Below, piece after piece: positions 1 to 5,925 of a DNA stretch of 5,925 bases (positions are counted from its first letter, which is position 1; every line of letters begins with the position of its first letter). A model generated the notes under the pieces. The model saw nothing but the letters and a program-made list of their open reading frames with translations. It was not told the DNA's origin and did no database searches. Both the position numbers and the translations under genes were made by a program. Source of the DNA: Verrucomicrobiota bacterium. Lineage in GTDB: Bacteria; Chlamydiota; Chlamydiia; Chlamydiales; Rhabdochlamydiaceae. The stretch is taken from positions 1-5,925 of the forward strand of contig CAJCIW010000029.1 of NCBI GenBank assembly GCA_903970455.1, given 5' to 3'.

Positions 1-35
1 ACTCATTTATTTCCAGCAACTTGCGCTAAAGTCTA

Positions 36-1052
36 TTAGATAACGCGCCCCACAATAGGAGCCAGCTGCCGCAGGGAACCCATCATTTGGCTGAATTGTT
101 CGAAATTCAGGGTCTGGTCTGCGTCGGAGAAGGCCATATCGGGGTCGGGGTGGATTTCGACCATAAGGCCGTCAGCGCCCGCCGCAATGCCTGCCCTTGC
201 CATCGGGGCCACCATTTTGCGGATGCCCGTCCCATGGCTGGGATCGACGATTATGGGTAGGTGGGAGAGCTCCTGGAGGATGGGCACGGCAGCCAGGTCG
301 AGGGTATTGCGGCTGTAGGTCTCGTAGGTGCGGATGCCCCGCTCACAGAGGATCACGTTGGGGTTCCCGGCGCTGAGAATGTACTCTGCGGACATGAGAA
401 GGTCTAGATACGTCGCGGAAAGGCCTCGCTTGAGAAGAATAGGGTTTTTCACGTTCCCCAATTTTTTAAGGAGGCTGAAGTTCTGCATATTGCGTGCGCC
501 GATTTGTAGGATGTCCGCATAGGCGGCGACAAGTTCGATCTGATCGGTATCCATGACTTCAGTCACTGTAAGCAGGCCATGAGCTTCACCTGCTTTTTTC
601 AAATACATGAGCCCGGTTTCCCCAAGCCCTTGGAAAGCATAGGGAGACGTACGCGGTTTAAAGGCGCCGCCTCGCAAGATATTCCCTCCATTTTCTTTGA
701 CCGCTTTTGCGCAGGCGAAAATCTGCTCTTCCGTCTCTATACTGCAGGGCCCTGCCATGACAGCAAGCTGCTTGGCGCCGATGATTCTTCCCCTGCACTC
801 GATTGTCGAGCGTTCGTTTTTCAATTGCCTGGCAGCGAGTTTATACGGCTGCGAAAGAGGCAAAATTTCTTCGACAAAAGGGAGGGTTTTAAATTGTTGA
901 ATATCGATCGATTTGTCGATGCCGGCGACAAGAGCGAAACACAGCCTTCCTTCTCGTTCGACAAGATTAGCTTTGATCCCCATCCAATCGAACCGTTTTT
1001 GGAGATTGTCAATTTCTTCCCGCTTGGCTGTGCGGTCAATCAATACGATCAT
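36..1052 (-). CDS. aroF: 3-deoxy-7-phosphoheptulonate (DAHP) synthase, Thermotoga/Bacillus type with N-terminal regulatory domain
   Basis: DAHP synthase condenses phosphoenolpyruvate with erythrose 4-phosphate, the first committed step toward chorismate. At 338 residues it matches the Thermotoga maritima type I-beta enzyme. Residues 1 to about 65 form a small ferredoxin-like domain, which in that enzyme mediates inhibition by aromatic amino acids. The linker QPYKLAARQ (68-76) leads into the TIM barrel. Metal ligands are visible: Cys103 in AGPCSIE, His273 in DPSHG, Glu299 in VEIHPDP and Asp310 in SDADQ. LRGGAFKPRTSPYAFQGLG (126-144), QIGARNMQNF (183-192), LLKRG (206-210) and ILCERGIRT (234-242) line the substrate site. 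The gene starts in ATGA with the trpA stop, has AAGGAG 6 nt upstream, and ends in TAA directly followed by TAG. Symbols aroF, aroG, aroA and aroH are used inconsistently for this family. The effector here is not predictable from sequence alone. Confidence 0.95.
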   Translation of the reverse strand: MIVLIDRTAKREEIDNLQKRFDWMGIKANLVEREGRLCFALVAGIDKSIDIQQFKTLPFVEEILPLSQPYKLAARQLKNERSTIECRGRIIGAKQLAVMAGPCSIETEEQIFACAKAVKENGGNILRGGAFKPRTSPYAFQGLGETGLMYLKKAGEAHGLLTVTEVMDTDQIELVAAYADILQIGARNMQNFSLLKKLGNVKNPILLKRGLSATYLDLLMSAEYILSAGNPNVILCERGIRTYETYSRNTLDLAAVPILQELSHLPIIVDPSHGTGIRKMVAPMARAGIAAGADGLMVEIHPDPDMAFSDADQTLNFEQFSQMMGSLRQLAPIVGRVI

Positions 1053-1792
1053 AAATGACTCCTTGGGTCGATCTGTTTGGCTAAATCGGTTAATATCAGC
1101 GGGGCCAATTGACGACCCATCGCTTCGACAAAGTATGACCCGACGACGAAGCCATCGGCAGCAGATGCGATGGCAGCTTGCGCCGTTTCCCGGCTACCAA
1201 TCCCAAAACCTGCGGCAACGGGAAGAGCGGTTTCTTGCTTGATGCGTGCGATGTCGCCTCTAAAATGGTCTGGCAGCGCGCTCCGCATCCCTGTGGTGCC
1301 TTTTTGGCAGGCATAATAAATAAATCCCTTTCCCTTTTGCACGATCTTTTTCACCCGCTCTTGCGGAGTTGATGTTGAGACGATGAGAATCGGATCCAAA
1401 GAAGAAGGGGGTATGAACTCATAAGAGGTGTCGACAATCAGGATTCCATCAGCACCCGCTTTCTTGGCTTGCTCTAAAAAGTTCCTTCCGGCAGCCAGAA
1501 TAGGGTTGGTATAGCTGAATATCACGACAGGCACATCGCTCTTTTTACGGAACTCTTGTAAAAAAGAGATCAAATCTTGCGCTTTTGTCCCATATTCGAG
1601 AGAGCGTTCCATTGCTTTTTGAATCACAGGGCCGTCCGCAACAGGATCGGAAAAGGGAAGACCGATTTCCAATAAGTTGACTCCCCCACCCACAAGCGCA
1701 AGAGCTGCCTCTAGAGAATAGTCTAACCCTCCATCTCCTAAAGTGAGATAGGCGATAAATGCGGCTCCTTTGGCAAAAGCATCGGCGATCAT
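1049..1792 (-). CDS. trpA: Tryptophan synthase alpha chain
   Basis: TrpA cleaves indole-3-glycerol phosphate to indole and glyceraldehyde 3-phosphate and passes indole through a tunnel to TrpB. It is a TIM barrel of 247 residues, slightly short of the common 260-270. [19 protein letters not shown] (40-58) contains the catalytic Glu42 and Asp53. YTNP (94-97) and LIVDTSYE (118-125) follow. The mobile loop 6 region [14 protein letters not shown] (157-170) keeps the G.TG motif. VAAGFGI (192-198) and [11 protein letters not shown] (213-223) form the phosphate site. The YLTLGDGG turn (15-22) replaces the usual GDP, which I associate with chlamydial TrpA, as I do LDPIL...TPQER...GFIYY. The intact loop and catalytic acids predict an active lyase. 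The gene overlaps trpB by 4 nt and the DAHP synthase gene by 4 nt. GAGGAG just upstream supports the start. Confidence 0.97.
   Translation of the reverse strand: MIADAFAKGAAFIAYLTLGDGGLDYSLEAALALVGGGVNLLEIGLPFSDPVADGPVIQKAMERSLEYGTKAQDLISFLQEFRKKSDVPVVIFSYTNPILAAGRNFLEQAKKAGADGILIVDTSYEFIPPSSLDPILIVSTSTPQERVKKIVQKGKGFIYYACQKGTTGMRSALPDHFRGDIARIKQETALPVAAGFGIGSRETAQAAIASAADGFVVGSYFVEAMGRQLAPLILTDLAKQIDPRSHL
1059..1064 (-). promoter_or_regulatory. Shine-Dalgarno site for the DAHP synthase gene
   Basis: AAGGAG on the minus strand lies 6 nt before the ATG at 1052-1050, inside the last codons of trpA. It is a strong match to the 16S rRNA tail and fixes the start. It also suggests that this terminal gene can be initiated independently as well as by coupling through the ATGA overlap. 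Confidence 0.8.
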
Positions 1793-2946
1793 ACCACTCC
1801 TCGTTCTATCAATTGTGGTAAATCTTTTTCCCCTCTTCCGGAGAGGTTGATGAGAATCACTTTCTCTTTCGGAAACTGTTTCCCAATTTTCATCGCATAG
1901 GCGAGCGCATGGCTCGATTCCAGCGCGGGGATAATCCCTTCCGTTTTCGATAAGAGTTTGAAAGCGGCTAACGCTTCCTCATCCGTCGCGCTGGCATAGC
2001 TAGCCCGGCCCGATTCATATAAGGCAGAATGGTGGGGTCCCACCGCCGGATAGTCCAATCCTGCAGAAATCGAATGGGTCGGCATCACCTGTCCATTTTC
2101 ATCTTGCAGCAAATACGTGTAGCAGCCGTGCAAGACACCTGGCTTACCCCCATTAAAGCGGGCAGCGTGCTGGCCAAGTTTGTTCCCTTTACCTCCCGCT
2201 TCGACGCCGAGGAGCGCGACGGCAGGGTTATCGATGAATGCAGAAAAAATGCCGATCGAGTTCGATCCTCCTCCGACACACGCGATGACGAGATCAGGGT
2301 CCCGGCCAATTCTCTGATGGATTTGCCTTGAAGCTTCGTTTCCGATGACGGATTGAAAAAAGGCGACCATTTCCGGATAAGGCGCGGGACCAAGGGCGGA
2401 TCCTAAGCAATAATGGGTATCTTCATATTGGAAAGACCAATCGCGCAACGCTTCGTTGACAGCATCTTTAAGCGTCATCGCCCCTTTTTCCACACCGATC
2501 ACTTCAGCGCCGAGGAGACGCATTTTGCTGACATTGGGCGCTTGCCGCTCGAGATCGACTTTGCCCATATAGATGAAGCACTCAAGACCAAACAAGGCAC
2601 AAGCTGTCGCTGTTGCCACGCCATGCTGCCCGGCTCCGGTTTCTGCGACGATCCTTTTTTTGCCCATCTTCTTTGCGAGCAGACATTGTCCGAGAGCATT
2701 GTTCAGTTTATGCGCACCCGTATGCAGTAAATCTTCCCGCTTCAAAAAGATGCGGGGCCCATCGATAGCCGCAGCGAATCGTTCGACTTCGGTCAGTGCG
2801 GTCTCCCTGCCTGCGTAATTGGTGAGTATCTCTAAAAATTCTTCGTAAAAATGGGGGTCCGAACCGAAAGTTTCCCAACCGTTTTGCAATGCAGTGATCG
2901 GGGCGATTAAAAGTTCGGGCAAATAGACTCCGCCGAATTTATTCAT
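1789..2946 (-). CDS. trpB: Tryptophan synthase beta chain
   Basis: TrpB is the PLP-dependent subunit that condenses indole with L-serine to give L-tryptophan in the alpha2-beta2 complex. The 385 residues fit the TrpB1 class (about 390-400). FGGVYLPE (4-11) is the standard N-terminus. [18 protein letters not shown] (68-85) holds the Schiff-base Lys80. AETGAGQHG (101-109) has the catalytic Glu102. GGGSNS (225-230) binds the PLP phosphate. [10 protein letters not shown] (291-300), [14 protein letters not shown] (337-350) and SGRGEKD (369-375) follow. The last motif is normally SGRGDKD, so Glu373 is a conservative change. The sequence closely resembles Chlamydia TrpB as I remember it, especially [22 protein letters not shown] and SISAGLDYP. 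The start overlaps trpF by 8 nt with GAGGT 8 nt upstream, and the stop overlaps trpA as ATGA. Confidence 0.98.
   Translation of the reverse strand: MNKFGGVYLPELLIAPITALQNGWETFGSDPHFYEEFLEILTNYAGRETALTEVERFAAAIDGPRIFLKREDLLHTGAHKLNNALGQCLLAKKMGKKRIVAETGAGQHGVATATACALFGLECFIYMGKVDLERQAPNVSKMRLLGAEVIGVEKGAMTLKDAVNEALRDWSFQYEDTHYCLGSALGPAPYPEMVAFFQSVIGNEASRQIHQRIGRDPDLVIACVGGGSNSIGIFSAFIDNPAVALLGVEAGGKGNKLGQHAARFNGGKPGVLHGCYTYLLQDENGQVMPTHSISAGLDYPAVGPHHSALYESGRASYASATDEEALAAFKLLSKTEGIIPALESSHALAYAMKIGKQFPKEKVILINLSGRGEKDLPQLIERGVV
1797..1802 (-). promoter_or_regulatory. Shine-Dalgarno site for trpA
   Basis: GAGGAG on the minus strand lies 4 nt before the trpA ATG at 1792-1790, within the final codons of trpB. 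Using the GAGG part alone, the spacing is 6 nt. It supports the ATG that overlaps the trpB stop. Confidence 0.7.
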
Positions 2947-3508
2947 AGTTTCTTACCTCATGGATCAACTTAAAAATTAATTCCCGGCTCTTTCTCCCCT
3001 CTTTTTCGACGCCGCTGGACACATCCACGCCATTCGGCCGAAAACGGCGGAGTGCCGTTTTCACATTTTTAGGGGTCAACCCTCCCGCAATCAACCAGGG
3101 CTGAACTTGAGGAGGAATAAAACTCTCGAAATCGAGCTGCGCCCCGGTTCCGGGTTTTTCGGTCTCCATGAGCAGAAGATCGAAATGGGGACGGAGCTGA
3201 GCGTTTGGCTCATTGATAAAAATCCGTTTCAGCTGCTGCGGCAACGGTTCGGAAAGGCCATATGCTTGGACAATCTCAATGCCAAGAAATTGGCATGCCG
3301 AAGCGATTTTCGATGCAGATTCGGAGACAAAGACACCCACAGGCGTTGCACCATTTTCTCGTGCAGCTTCCGTAATTTTTTTCGCTTCGTCCAACGGGAC
3401 CGACCGGCGAAACCCGGGAGTCAAAATCATACCGATGAAGTCTACCCCTTCTTTCGCCGCAAAAGCCGCTGTTTCTGCATCTTGAATTCCGCAAATTTTA
3501 ATGAGCAT
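2939..3508 (-). CDS. trpF: Phosphoribosylanthranilate isomerase, with atypical active-site residues
   Basis: TrpF performs the Amadori rearrangement of phosphoribosylanthranilate to the substrate of TrpC. The 189-residue protein is a small TIM barrel. It has KICGI at 4-8 with the general-base Cys7, GFRRSV (32-37) in place of the usual S.R segment, and VGVFV at 57-61. AGGLTPKNV (141-149) and DVSSGVE (162-168) form the C-terminal phosphate site. Two usual features differ. The family VQLHG is VQAYG here (80-84). The strand that normally ends LLD, carrying the general-acid aspartate (Asp126 in the Thermotoga enzyme), reads LLLMETE (111-117), leaving Met114 or Glu115 at that place. The FDW motif is LDF. 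Operon position and the other motifs make TrpF the clear call, but its activity is less certain than that of its neighbours. It overlaps trpC by 11 nt and trpB by 8 nt. Confidence 0.93.
   Translation of the reverse strand: MLIKICGIQDAETAAFAAKEGVDFIGMILTPGFRRSVPLDEAKKITEAARENGATPVGVFVSESASKIASACQFLGIEIVQAYGLSEPLPQQLKRIFINEPNAQLRPHFDLLLMETEKPGTGAQLDFESFIPPQVQPWLIAGGLTPKNVKTALRRFRPNGVDVSSGVEKEGRKSRELIFKLIHEVRNYE
2955..2959 (-). promoter_or_regulatory. Shine-Dalgarno site for trpB
   Basis: GAGGT on the minus strand lies 8 nt upstream of the trpB ATG at 2946-2944, inside the 3' end of trpF. Motif and spacing agree with the chosen start, which also gives the usual FGGVYLPE N-terminus. Confidence 0.7.
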
Positions 3509-4232
3509 GAACCAGCTCCTTCAGCAAGCTTTCAGGATCTTGAGCTTTGACAAGAGCTTCTCCAACCAGTACGGCATCATAACCGGCCCGGCGCATCTTC
3601 CCGGCATGCGACCCGTTCTCAATCCCCGACTCGGCAATTTTGATAACAGTTGGCGCGAAATGAGGGGCCAGCGCAACGGAAGTTTCTAAAGACACCTCAA
3701 AAGTTGTCAAGTTTCGGTTATTCACGCCTATGATTTCCGCACCAGCGATATGCGCCAAATGCAGTTCATGGACATCGTGCACTTCGACGAGAGTTTCAAG
3801 TCCATAATTCTTGGCTTCGCGCACAAATTCCGGGAGCCGGTCTTGGAGCGCAGAAGCGATCAGTAAGACGGCATGAGCACCAGCTCTAGCCGTTTGGTAA
3901 AGTTGTTTTAGATCGATGATAAATTCTTTACGCAGCACAGCCACTCCGGGGCAGGCTTCGATCACCTCTTTCAAATCTTGAAGAGTGCCGCCAAAATAGG
4001 GCTCATCGGTCAAAACAGAAATCGCAGCAGCGCCACCTGCGACATATGTTTGCGCGAGCAAGGCGGGGTCAAGAGACACATTTAAAATGCCTTTCGATGG
4101 AGATCTCCGTTTGATTTCCGCAATGACGGTTAAAGTGGGTTTGCGCAAAGCTTCTTTCAATGTGATCGGAGGAGGAAGCCTTAAAACCTCTTGCTGCTTG
4201 CTCTCTAAAATCCGGGCCAAATAGCTAGACAT
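3498..4232 (-). CDS. trpC: Indole-3-glycerol phosphate synthase
   Basis: TrpC closes the indole ring, converting 1-(2-carboxyphenylamino)-1-deoxyribulose 5-phosphate to indole-3-glycerol phosphate with loss of CO2 and water. It is a single-domain TIM barrel of 244 residues, slightly short of the common 250-270. Motifs appear in order: AEIKRRSPSKG (residues 38-48, with Glu39 and Lys41), the catalytic lysine Lys102 in VLRKEFIID, LVEVHD with Glu150, IGVNNRNL with Asn171, ESGI with Glu201 and Ser202, and DAVLVGEALVKA near the C-terminal phosphate site. All residues I would expect in the active site are present. It is not fused to TrpF, unlike the E. coli bifunctional protein. The gene overlaps trpD by 8 nt and trpF by 11 nt. 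A GGAGG sequence just upstream of the ATG supports the start. Confidence 0.97.
   Translation of the reverse strand: MSSYLARILESKQQEVLRLPPPITLKEALRKPTLTVIAEIKRRSPSKGILNVSLDPALLAQTYVAGGAAAISVLTDEPYFGGTLQDLKEVIEACPGVAVLRKEFIIDLKQLYQTARAGAHAVLLIASALQDRLPEFVREAKNYGLETLVEVHDVHELHLAHIAGAEIIGVNNRNLTTFEVSLETSVALAPHFAPTVIKIAESGIENGSHAGKMRRAGYDAVLVGEALVKAQDPESLLKELVHAH
3516..3521 (-). promoter_or_regulatory. Shine-Dalgarno site for trpF
   Basis: AAGGAG on the minus strand lies 7 nt before the trpF ATG at 3508-3506, within trpC. It is a near-ideal site. It confirms that trpC and trpF are separate genes with an 11 nt overlap, not a frameshifted fusion. Confidence 0.78.
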
Positions 4233-5220
4233 TTTTCCTCCAGCGCTTTAAAAGTTCATTCGCTTTTTTGTTTTTTAAATGGTTCTTGGCGGCATCAATA
4301 CCCTCTTGAATGGAGGAAGTTTTTTCATAGAGGTACAAAGCGACGCCCGCATTCAAGGCGATGGTGTCCGCAAAAGGCGTTTGTGCGCCGTCGAAAGCCT
4401 CGCGTATTTTTCCCGCATTGTACTCTGCATCCTTGCCTCGAAGATGCTCCAAGGAACAACGCTTCATGCCAAACTCTTCGGGATTGAGAAGGAAGGGTTT
4501 TATTTTTCCATCTGCAACTTCAAATCCTTCCGAGGTCCCTAAACAGGAGAGTTCGTCAATCCCGCAGCCATGAAAGACAATCGATCTTCGCGTCTTCATC
4601 CGTACTAACAGATGTGCGGCAGTATCGAGGAGTTCTTTGCTGTAGACGCCGAGCATGAAATGTTCCGGAGAGGCAGGATTGAGGAGCGGGGCGATGATGT
4701 TGAAAAGAGTTCTTGTGCCAAGCCCTCTGCGCACTTCTTTCAATTGTTTGAGAGCAGGATGAAATTCCGGAGCAAAAAGAAAACCAATGCCGAGTTCTTC
4801 AATGGAACGGCTAATGCTTTCTTTCCCCGCTGCGATATCGATCCCTAAAGCTTCAAGGACATCAGCCGACCCGCACAACGATGAAACGCTCCGATTGCCG
4901 TGTTTAGCCACCTTGACGCCGCAGCTGGCAGCGAGGATGGCGGAGGCCGTAGAGATATTGAGTGTATGCGCTCCATCGCCGCCGGTACCGACGATATCGA
5001 GGACGCGGCTATTCACATTTAAGGGGACCATGCACTCTCTCATCGCTTCGATGATTCCGAACAACTCTTCAATGCTCTCCCCTTTCGCCCGCATCAACAT
5101 CAGAAAAGAGGCCGCCTGATAAGGATTGGCCCCGGCAAAAATCTGATGCATGGCCAGCTTGCTTTCTTCTGCGGAAAGATCGTTTTGAACGAGCAATTTT
5201 TCCAGAGCTTGTTTTAACAT
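4225..5220 (-). CDS. trpD: Anthranilate phosphoribosyltransferase
   Basis: TrpD transfers phosphoribose from PRPP to anthranilate, giving N-(5'-phosphoribosyl)anthranilate. The 331 residues match the usual 330-350. A helical N-terminal domain (about 1-70) carries the family pattern NPYQAASFLMLMRAKGES. The PRPP loop is GTGGDG at residues 78-83, followed by NISTASA (88-94). The second signature, KHGNRSVSS, lies at 106-114. The anthranilate-side motif RRGLGTRTLFNIIAPLLNP occupies residues 164-182. HGCGIDELS at 217-225 corresponds to the family HG..G.DE segment. All key motifs are present, so the enzyme should be active. The gene is separate from trpG, unlike the fused TrpGD of enteric bacteria. 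It overlaps trpG by 7 nt and trpC by 8 nt. An AAGGA sequence 9 nt upstream supports the chosen ATG. Confidence 0.97.
   Translation of the reverse strand: MLKQALEKLLVQNDLSAEESKLAMHQIFAGANPYQAASFLMLMRAKGESIEELFGIIEAMRECMVPLNVNSRVLDIVGTGGDGAHTLNISTASAILAASCGVKVAKHGNRSVSSLCGSADVLEALGIDIAAGKESISRSIEELGIGFLFAPEFHPALKQLKEVRRGLGTRTLFNIIAPLLNPASPEHFMLGVYSKELLDTAAHLLVRMKTRRSIVFHGCGIDELSCLGTSEGFEVADGKIKPFLLNPEEFGMKRCSLEHLRGKDAEYNAGKIREAFDGAQTPFADTIALNAGVALYLYEKTSSIQEGIDAAKNHLKNKKANELLKRWRKNV
4237..4241 (-). promoter_or_regulatory. Shine-Dalgarno site for trpC
   Basis: GGAGG on the minus strand is followed by four A residues and then the trpC ATG at 4232-4230. The core is strong although the spacing is short. 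It sits inside the last codons of trpD. Confidence 0.7.
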
Positions 5221-5789
5221 ATCTTCGCTTCCTTCAAAAAATTGCGGATCAGCAGTTCCCCTTGCGAAGTCAAAATCGATTCGGGATGGAATTGCAGCCC
5301 AAAACAGGGATATTCATTGTGTTTGATCGCCATGACGATCTCATGCGCATCTTCCGCTTGGACGCTTAAAGCCGCAGGAAGCGAGGCTTTGTCGACGATG
5401 AGGGAGTGATACCTCCCTGCCTCGCAAGGAAGCGCGACCCCTTTAAAAATCCCTTGGCGGCGATGGAAAACAAGCGATTTCTTCCCATGAAGGATTTCGG
5501 GTGCAGAGACGACTTGCCCGCCAAAGGCAACGCCGATTGCCTGATGGCCTAAACAGACGCCGAGGATCGGAATTGATGGCGCGAAGGCACGGATCGCATC
5601 GAGGCATACTCCTGCCCCTTCAGGCCGTCCCGGCCCTGGAGAAAGGAGGATGGCTTGCGGCCGCAAAGCAGCGATCTCTTCCAAAGTGATCTTGTCATTG
5701 CGAACCACTTTGACATCTCTTTCGATCCCTGCGACCAATTGGTACAAGTTGTGTGTGAAACTATCGTAATTATCGATCAGTAAAATCAT
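5214..5789 (-). CDS. trpG: Anthranilate synthase component II, glutamine amidotransferase
   Basis: This 191-residue protein is a stand-alone class I glutamine amidotransferase. It hydrolyses glutamine and channels ammonia to TrpE. The start MILLIDNYDSFTHNL is the classic N-terminus of the TrpG/PabA family. LSPGPGRPEGAG (residues 49-60) forms the oxyanion region. The nucleophile is Cys79 in GVCLGHQ, and the other two triad residues are His168 and Glu170 in QFHPES. HGK (101-103) and RYHSL (126-130) are also typical. The length of about 190 residues is normal for the family. The ATG overlaps the trpE stop by 4 nt (ATGA), and the stop overlaps trpD by 7 nt. TrpG and PabA cannot be told apart reliably by motif, and in some bacteria one protein serves both anthranilate and aminodeoxychorismate synthases. 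The operon supports at least the tryptophan role. Confidence 0.96.
   Translation of the reverse strand: MILLIDNYDSFTHNLYQLVAGIERDVKVVRNDKITLEEIAALRPQAILLSPGPGRPEGAGVCLDAIRAFAPSIPILGVCLGHQAIGVAFGGQVVSAPEILHGKKSLVFHRRQGIFKGVALPCEAGRYHSLIVDKASLPAALSVQAEDAHEIVMAIKHNEYPCFGLQFHPESILTSQGELLIRNFLKEAKIC
5230..5234 (-). promoter_or_regulatory. Shine-Dalgarno site for trpD
   Basis: AAGGA on the minus strand lies 9 nt before the trpD ATG at 5220-5218, inside the end of trpG. It supports the start that overlaps trpG by 7 nt. Confidence 0.65.
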
Positions 5790-5925
5790 AGAACACCTGC
5801 CATGGCAAATTGTACGGCTTTAATCACGCCTTTAGCTTTTGCGCGCGTCTCTTCGATTTCTTTTACAGGATCGGAATCAAAGACGATCCCCGCTCCCGTG
5901 CGTACATGAGCAACACCCTCTTGAA
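5786..5925 (-). CDS. trpE: Anthranilate synthase component I, C-terminal fragment (cut by window edge)
   Basis: TrpE converts chorismate to anthranilate, using ammonia supplied by the TrpG amidotransferase subunit in the cytoplasm. Only the last 45 codons are in the window. The reading frame starts at position 5923 on the minus strand and ends in TGA at 5788-5786. The visible protein contains HVRTGAGIVFDSDPVKEIEET and ends KAVQFAMAGVL. The GAGIV..SDP..E..ET block is the conserved C-terminal end of the chorismate-binding fold shared by TrpE, PabB and isochorismate synthases. From this fragment alone PabB is possible. Its place directly ahead of trpG and a full set of trp genes makes TrpE much more likely. 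The stop codon overlaps the trpG start as ATGA. The N-terminal feedback site (LLES-type motif) is off-window, so tryptophan inhibition cannot be judged. Confidence 0.9.
   Translation of the reverse strand, partial: QEGVAHVRTGAGIVFDSDPVKEIEETRAKAKGVIKAVQFAMAGVL
5794..5798 (-). promoter_or_regulatory. Weak Shine-Dalgarno site for trpG
   Basis: AGGTG on the minus strand lies only 4 nt before the trpG ATG at 5789-5787. It is the weakest site in the operon. Together with the ATGA overlap, it suggests that trpG relies mainly on ribosomes finishing trpE, which would help keep the two anthranilate synthase subunits in equal amounts. The coupling is an inference. Confidence 0.5.

Noticed and set aside
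1..35. A possible terminator hairpin after the DAHP synthase stop (AGC...GCT around positions 15-29).
   Set aside because: The stem is only about 3-4 base pairs with no run of T on the transcript strand. A terminator, if present, is probably outside the window.
579..1058. A 159-codon plus-strand open frame opposite the DAHP synthase gene.
   Set aside because: It is entirely antisense to a gene with full family motifs. Its translation shows no recognisable domain and there is no convincing upstream site. It is a shadow of the real coding frame.
3498..3508. A possible trpC-trpF fusion broken by a frameshift.
   Set aside because: Both proteins have complete termini, TrpF starts at a normal MLIKICG N-terminus, and it has an AAGGAG site at proper spacing. 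Separate overlapping genes explain the data.
3107..3550. A 147-codon plus-strand open frame opposite trpF and the end of trpC.
   Set aside because: The conserved TrpF and TrpC motifs are on the minus strand through the whole stretch. The antisense product is arginine- and phenylalanine-rich with no family resemblance.
5786..5925. The upstream fragment as PabB (aminodeoxychorismate synthase) instead of TrpE.
   Set aside because: The C-terminal chorismate-binding motifs do not separate the two, but the gene leads directly into trpG, trpD, trpC, trpF, trpB and trpA, so TrpE is far more likely.
1..5925. RNA genes, CRISPR arrays, insertion sequences or other mobile elements.
   Set aside because: Nearly the whole window is accounted for by the eight overlapping genes. 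I saw no tandem or spaced repeats, terminal inverted repeats, tRNA-like folds or transposase motifs.

Overview
The window is one continuous minus-strand operon for tryptophan synthesis. In transcription order, from high to low coordinates, it reads trpE (3' end only), trpG, trpD, trpC, trpF, trpB, trpA, then a 3-deoxy-D-arabino-heptulosonate 7-phosphate (DAHP) synthase gene. Only the last 35 bases of the window, beyond the DAHP synthase stop codon, are non-coding. Every junction is an overlap of 4 to 11 nt, so there is no intergenic DNA between the genes. Most starts have a recognisable Shine-Dalgarno sequence inside the end of the preceding gene.

Layout: trpE C-terminus 5786-5925; trpG 5214-5789; trpD 4225-5220; trpC 3498-4232; trpF 2939-3508; trpB 1789-2946; trpA 1049-1792; DAHP synthase 36-1052. 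The promoter, leader and any attenuator or operator lie beyond position 5925. Any terminator lies mostly or wholly before position 1. Neither end can be judged here.

Pathway: DAHP synthase makes the first committed shikimate intermediate, which leads to chorismate. TrpE and TrpG convert chorismate and glutamine to anthranilate. TrpD adds phosphoribose, TrpF isomerises the product and TrpC closes the indole ring. TrpA and TrpB then release indole and join it to serine. The operon therefore pairs the entry step of the aromatic pathway with the whole tryptophan branch.

Organism: TrpA and TrpB look like the chlamydial proteins as I remember them. TrpA has a Gly-Asp-Gly-Gly turn near residue 19 and an LDPIL...TPQER...GFIYY stretch. 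TrpB has [18 protein letters not shown] and ends in SGRG.KDLPQ. Members of the genus Chlamydia keep only partial sets (for example trpRBA, or trpRDCFBA with kynU and prsA) and lack trpE and trpG. A complete set of roughly balanced base composition, followed by a Thermotoga-type DAHP synthase, suggests a Chlamydia-related environmental bacterium of the phylum Chlamydiota. This assignment is an inference from remembered sequences and was not tested by a search.

The most notable points are the full operon in a probable chlamydial relative, a TrpA whose active site looks intact, a TrpF with replacements at positions usually important for catalysis, and the unbroken chain of overlapping genes.
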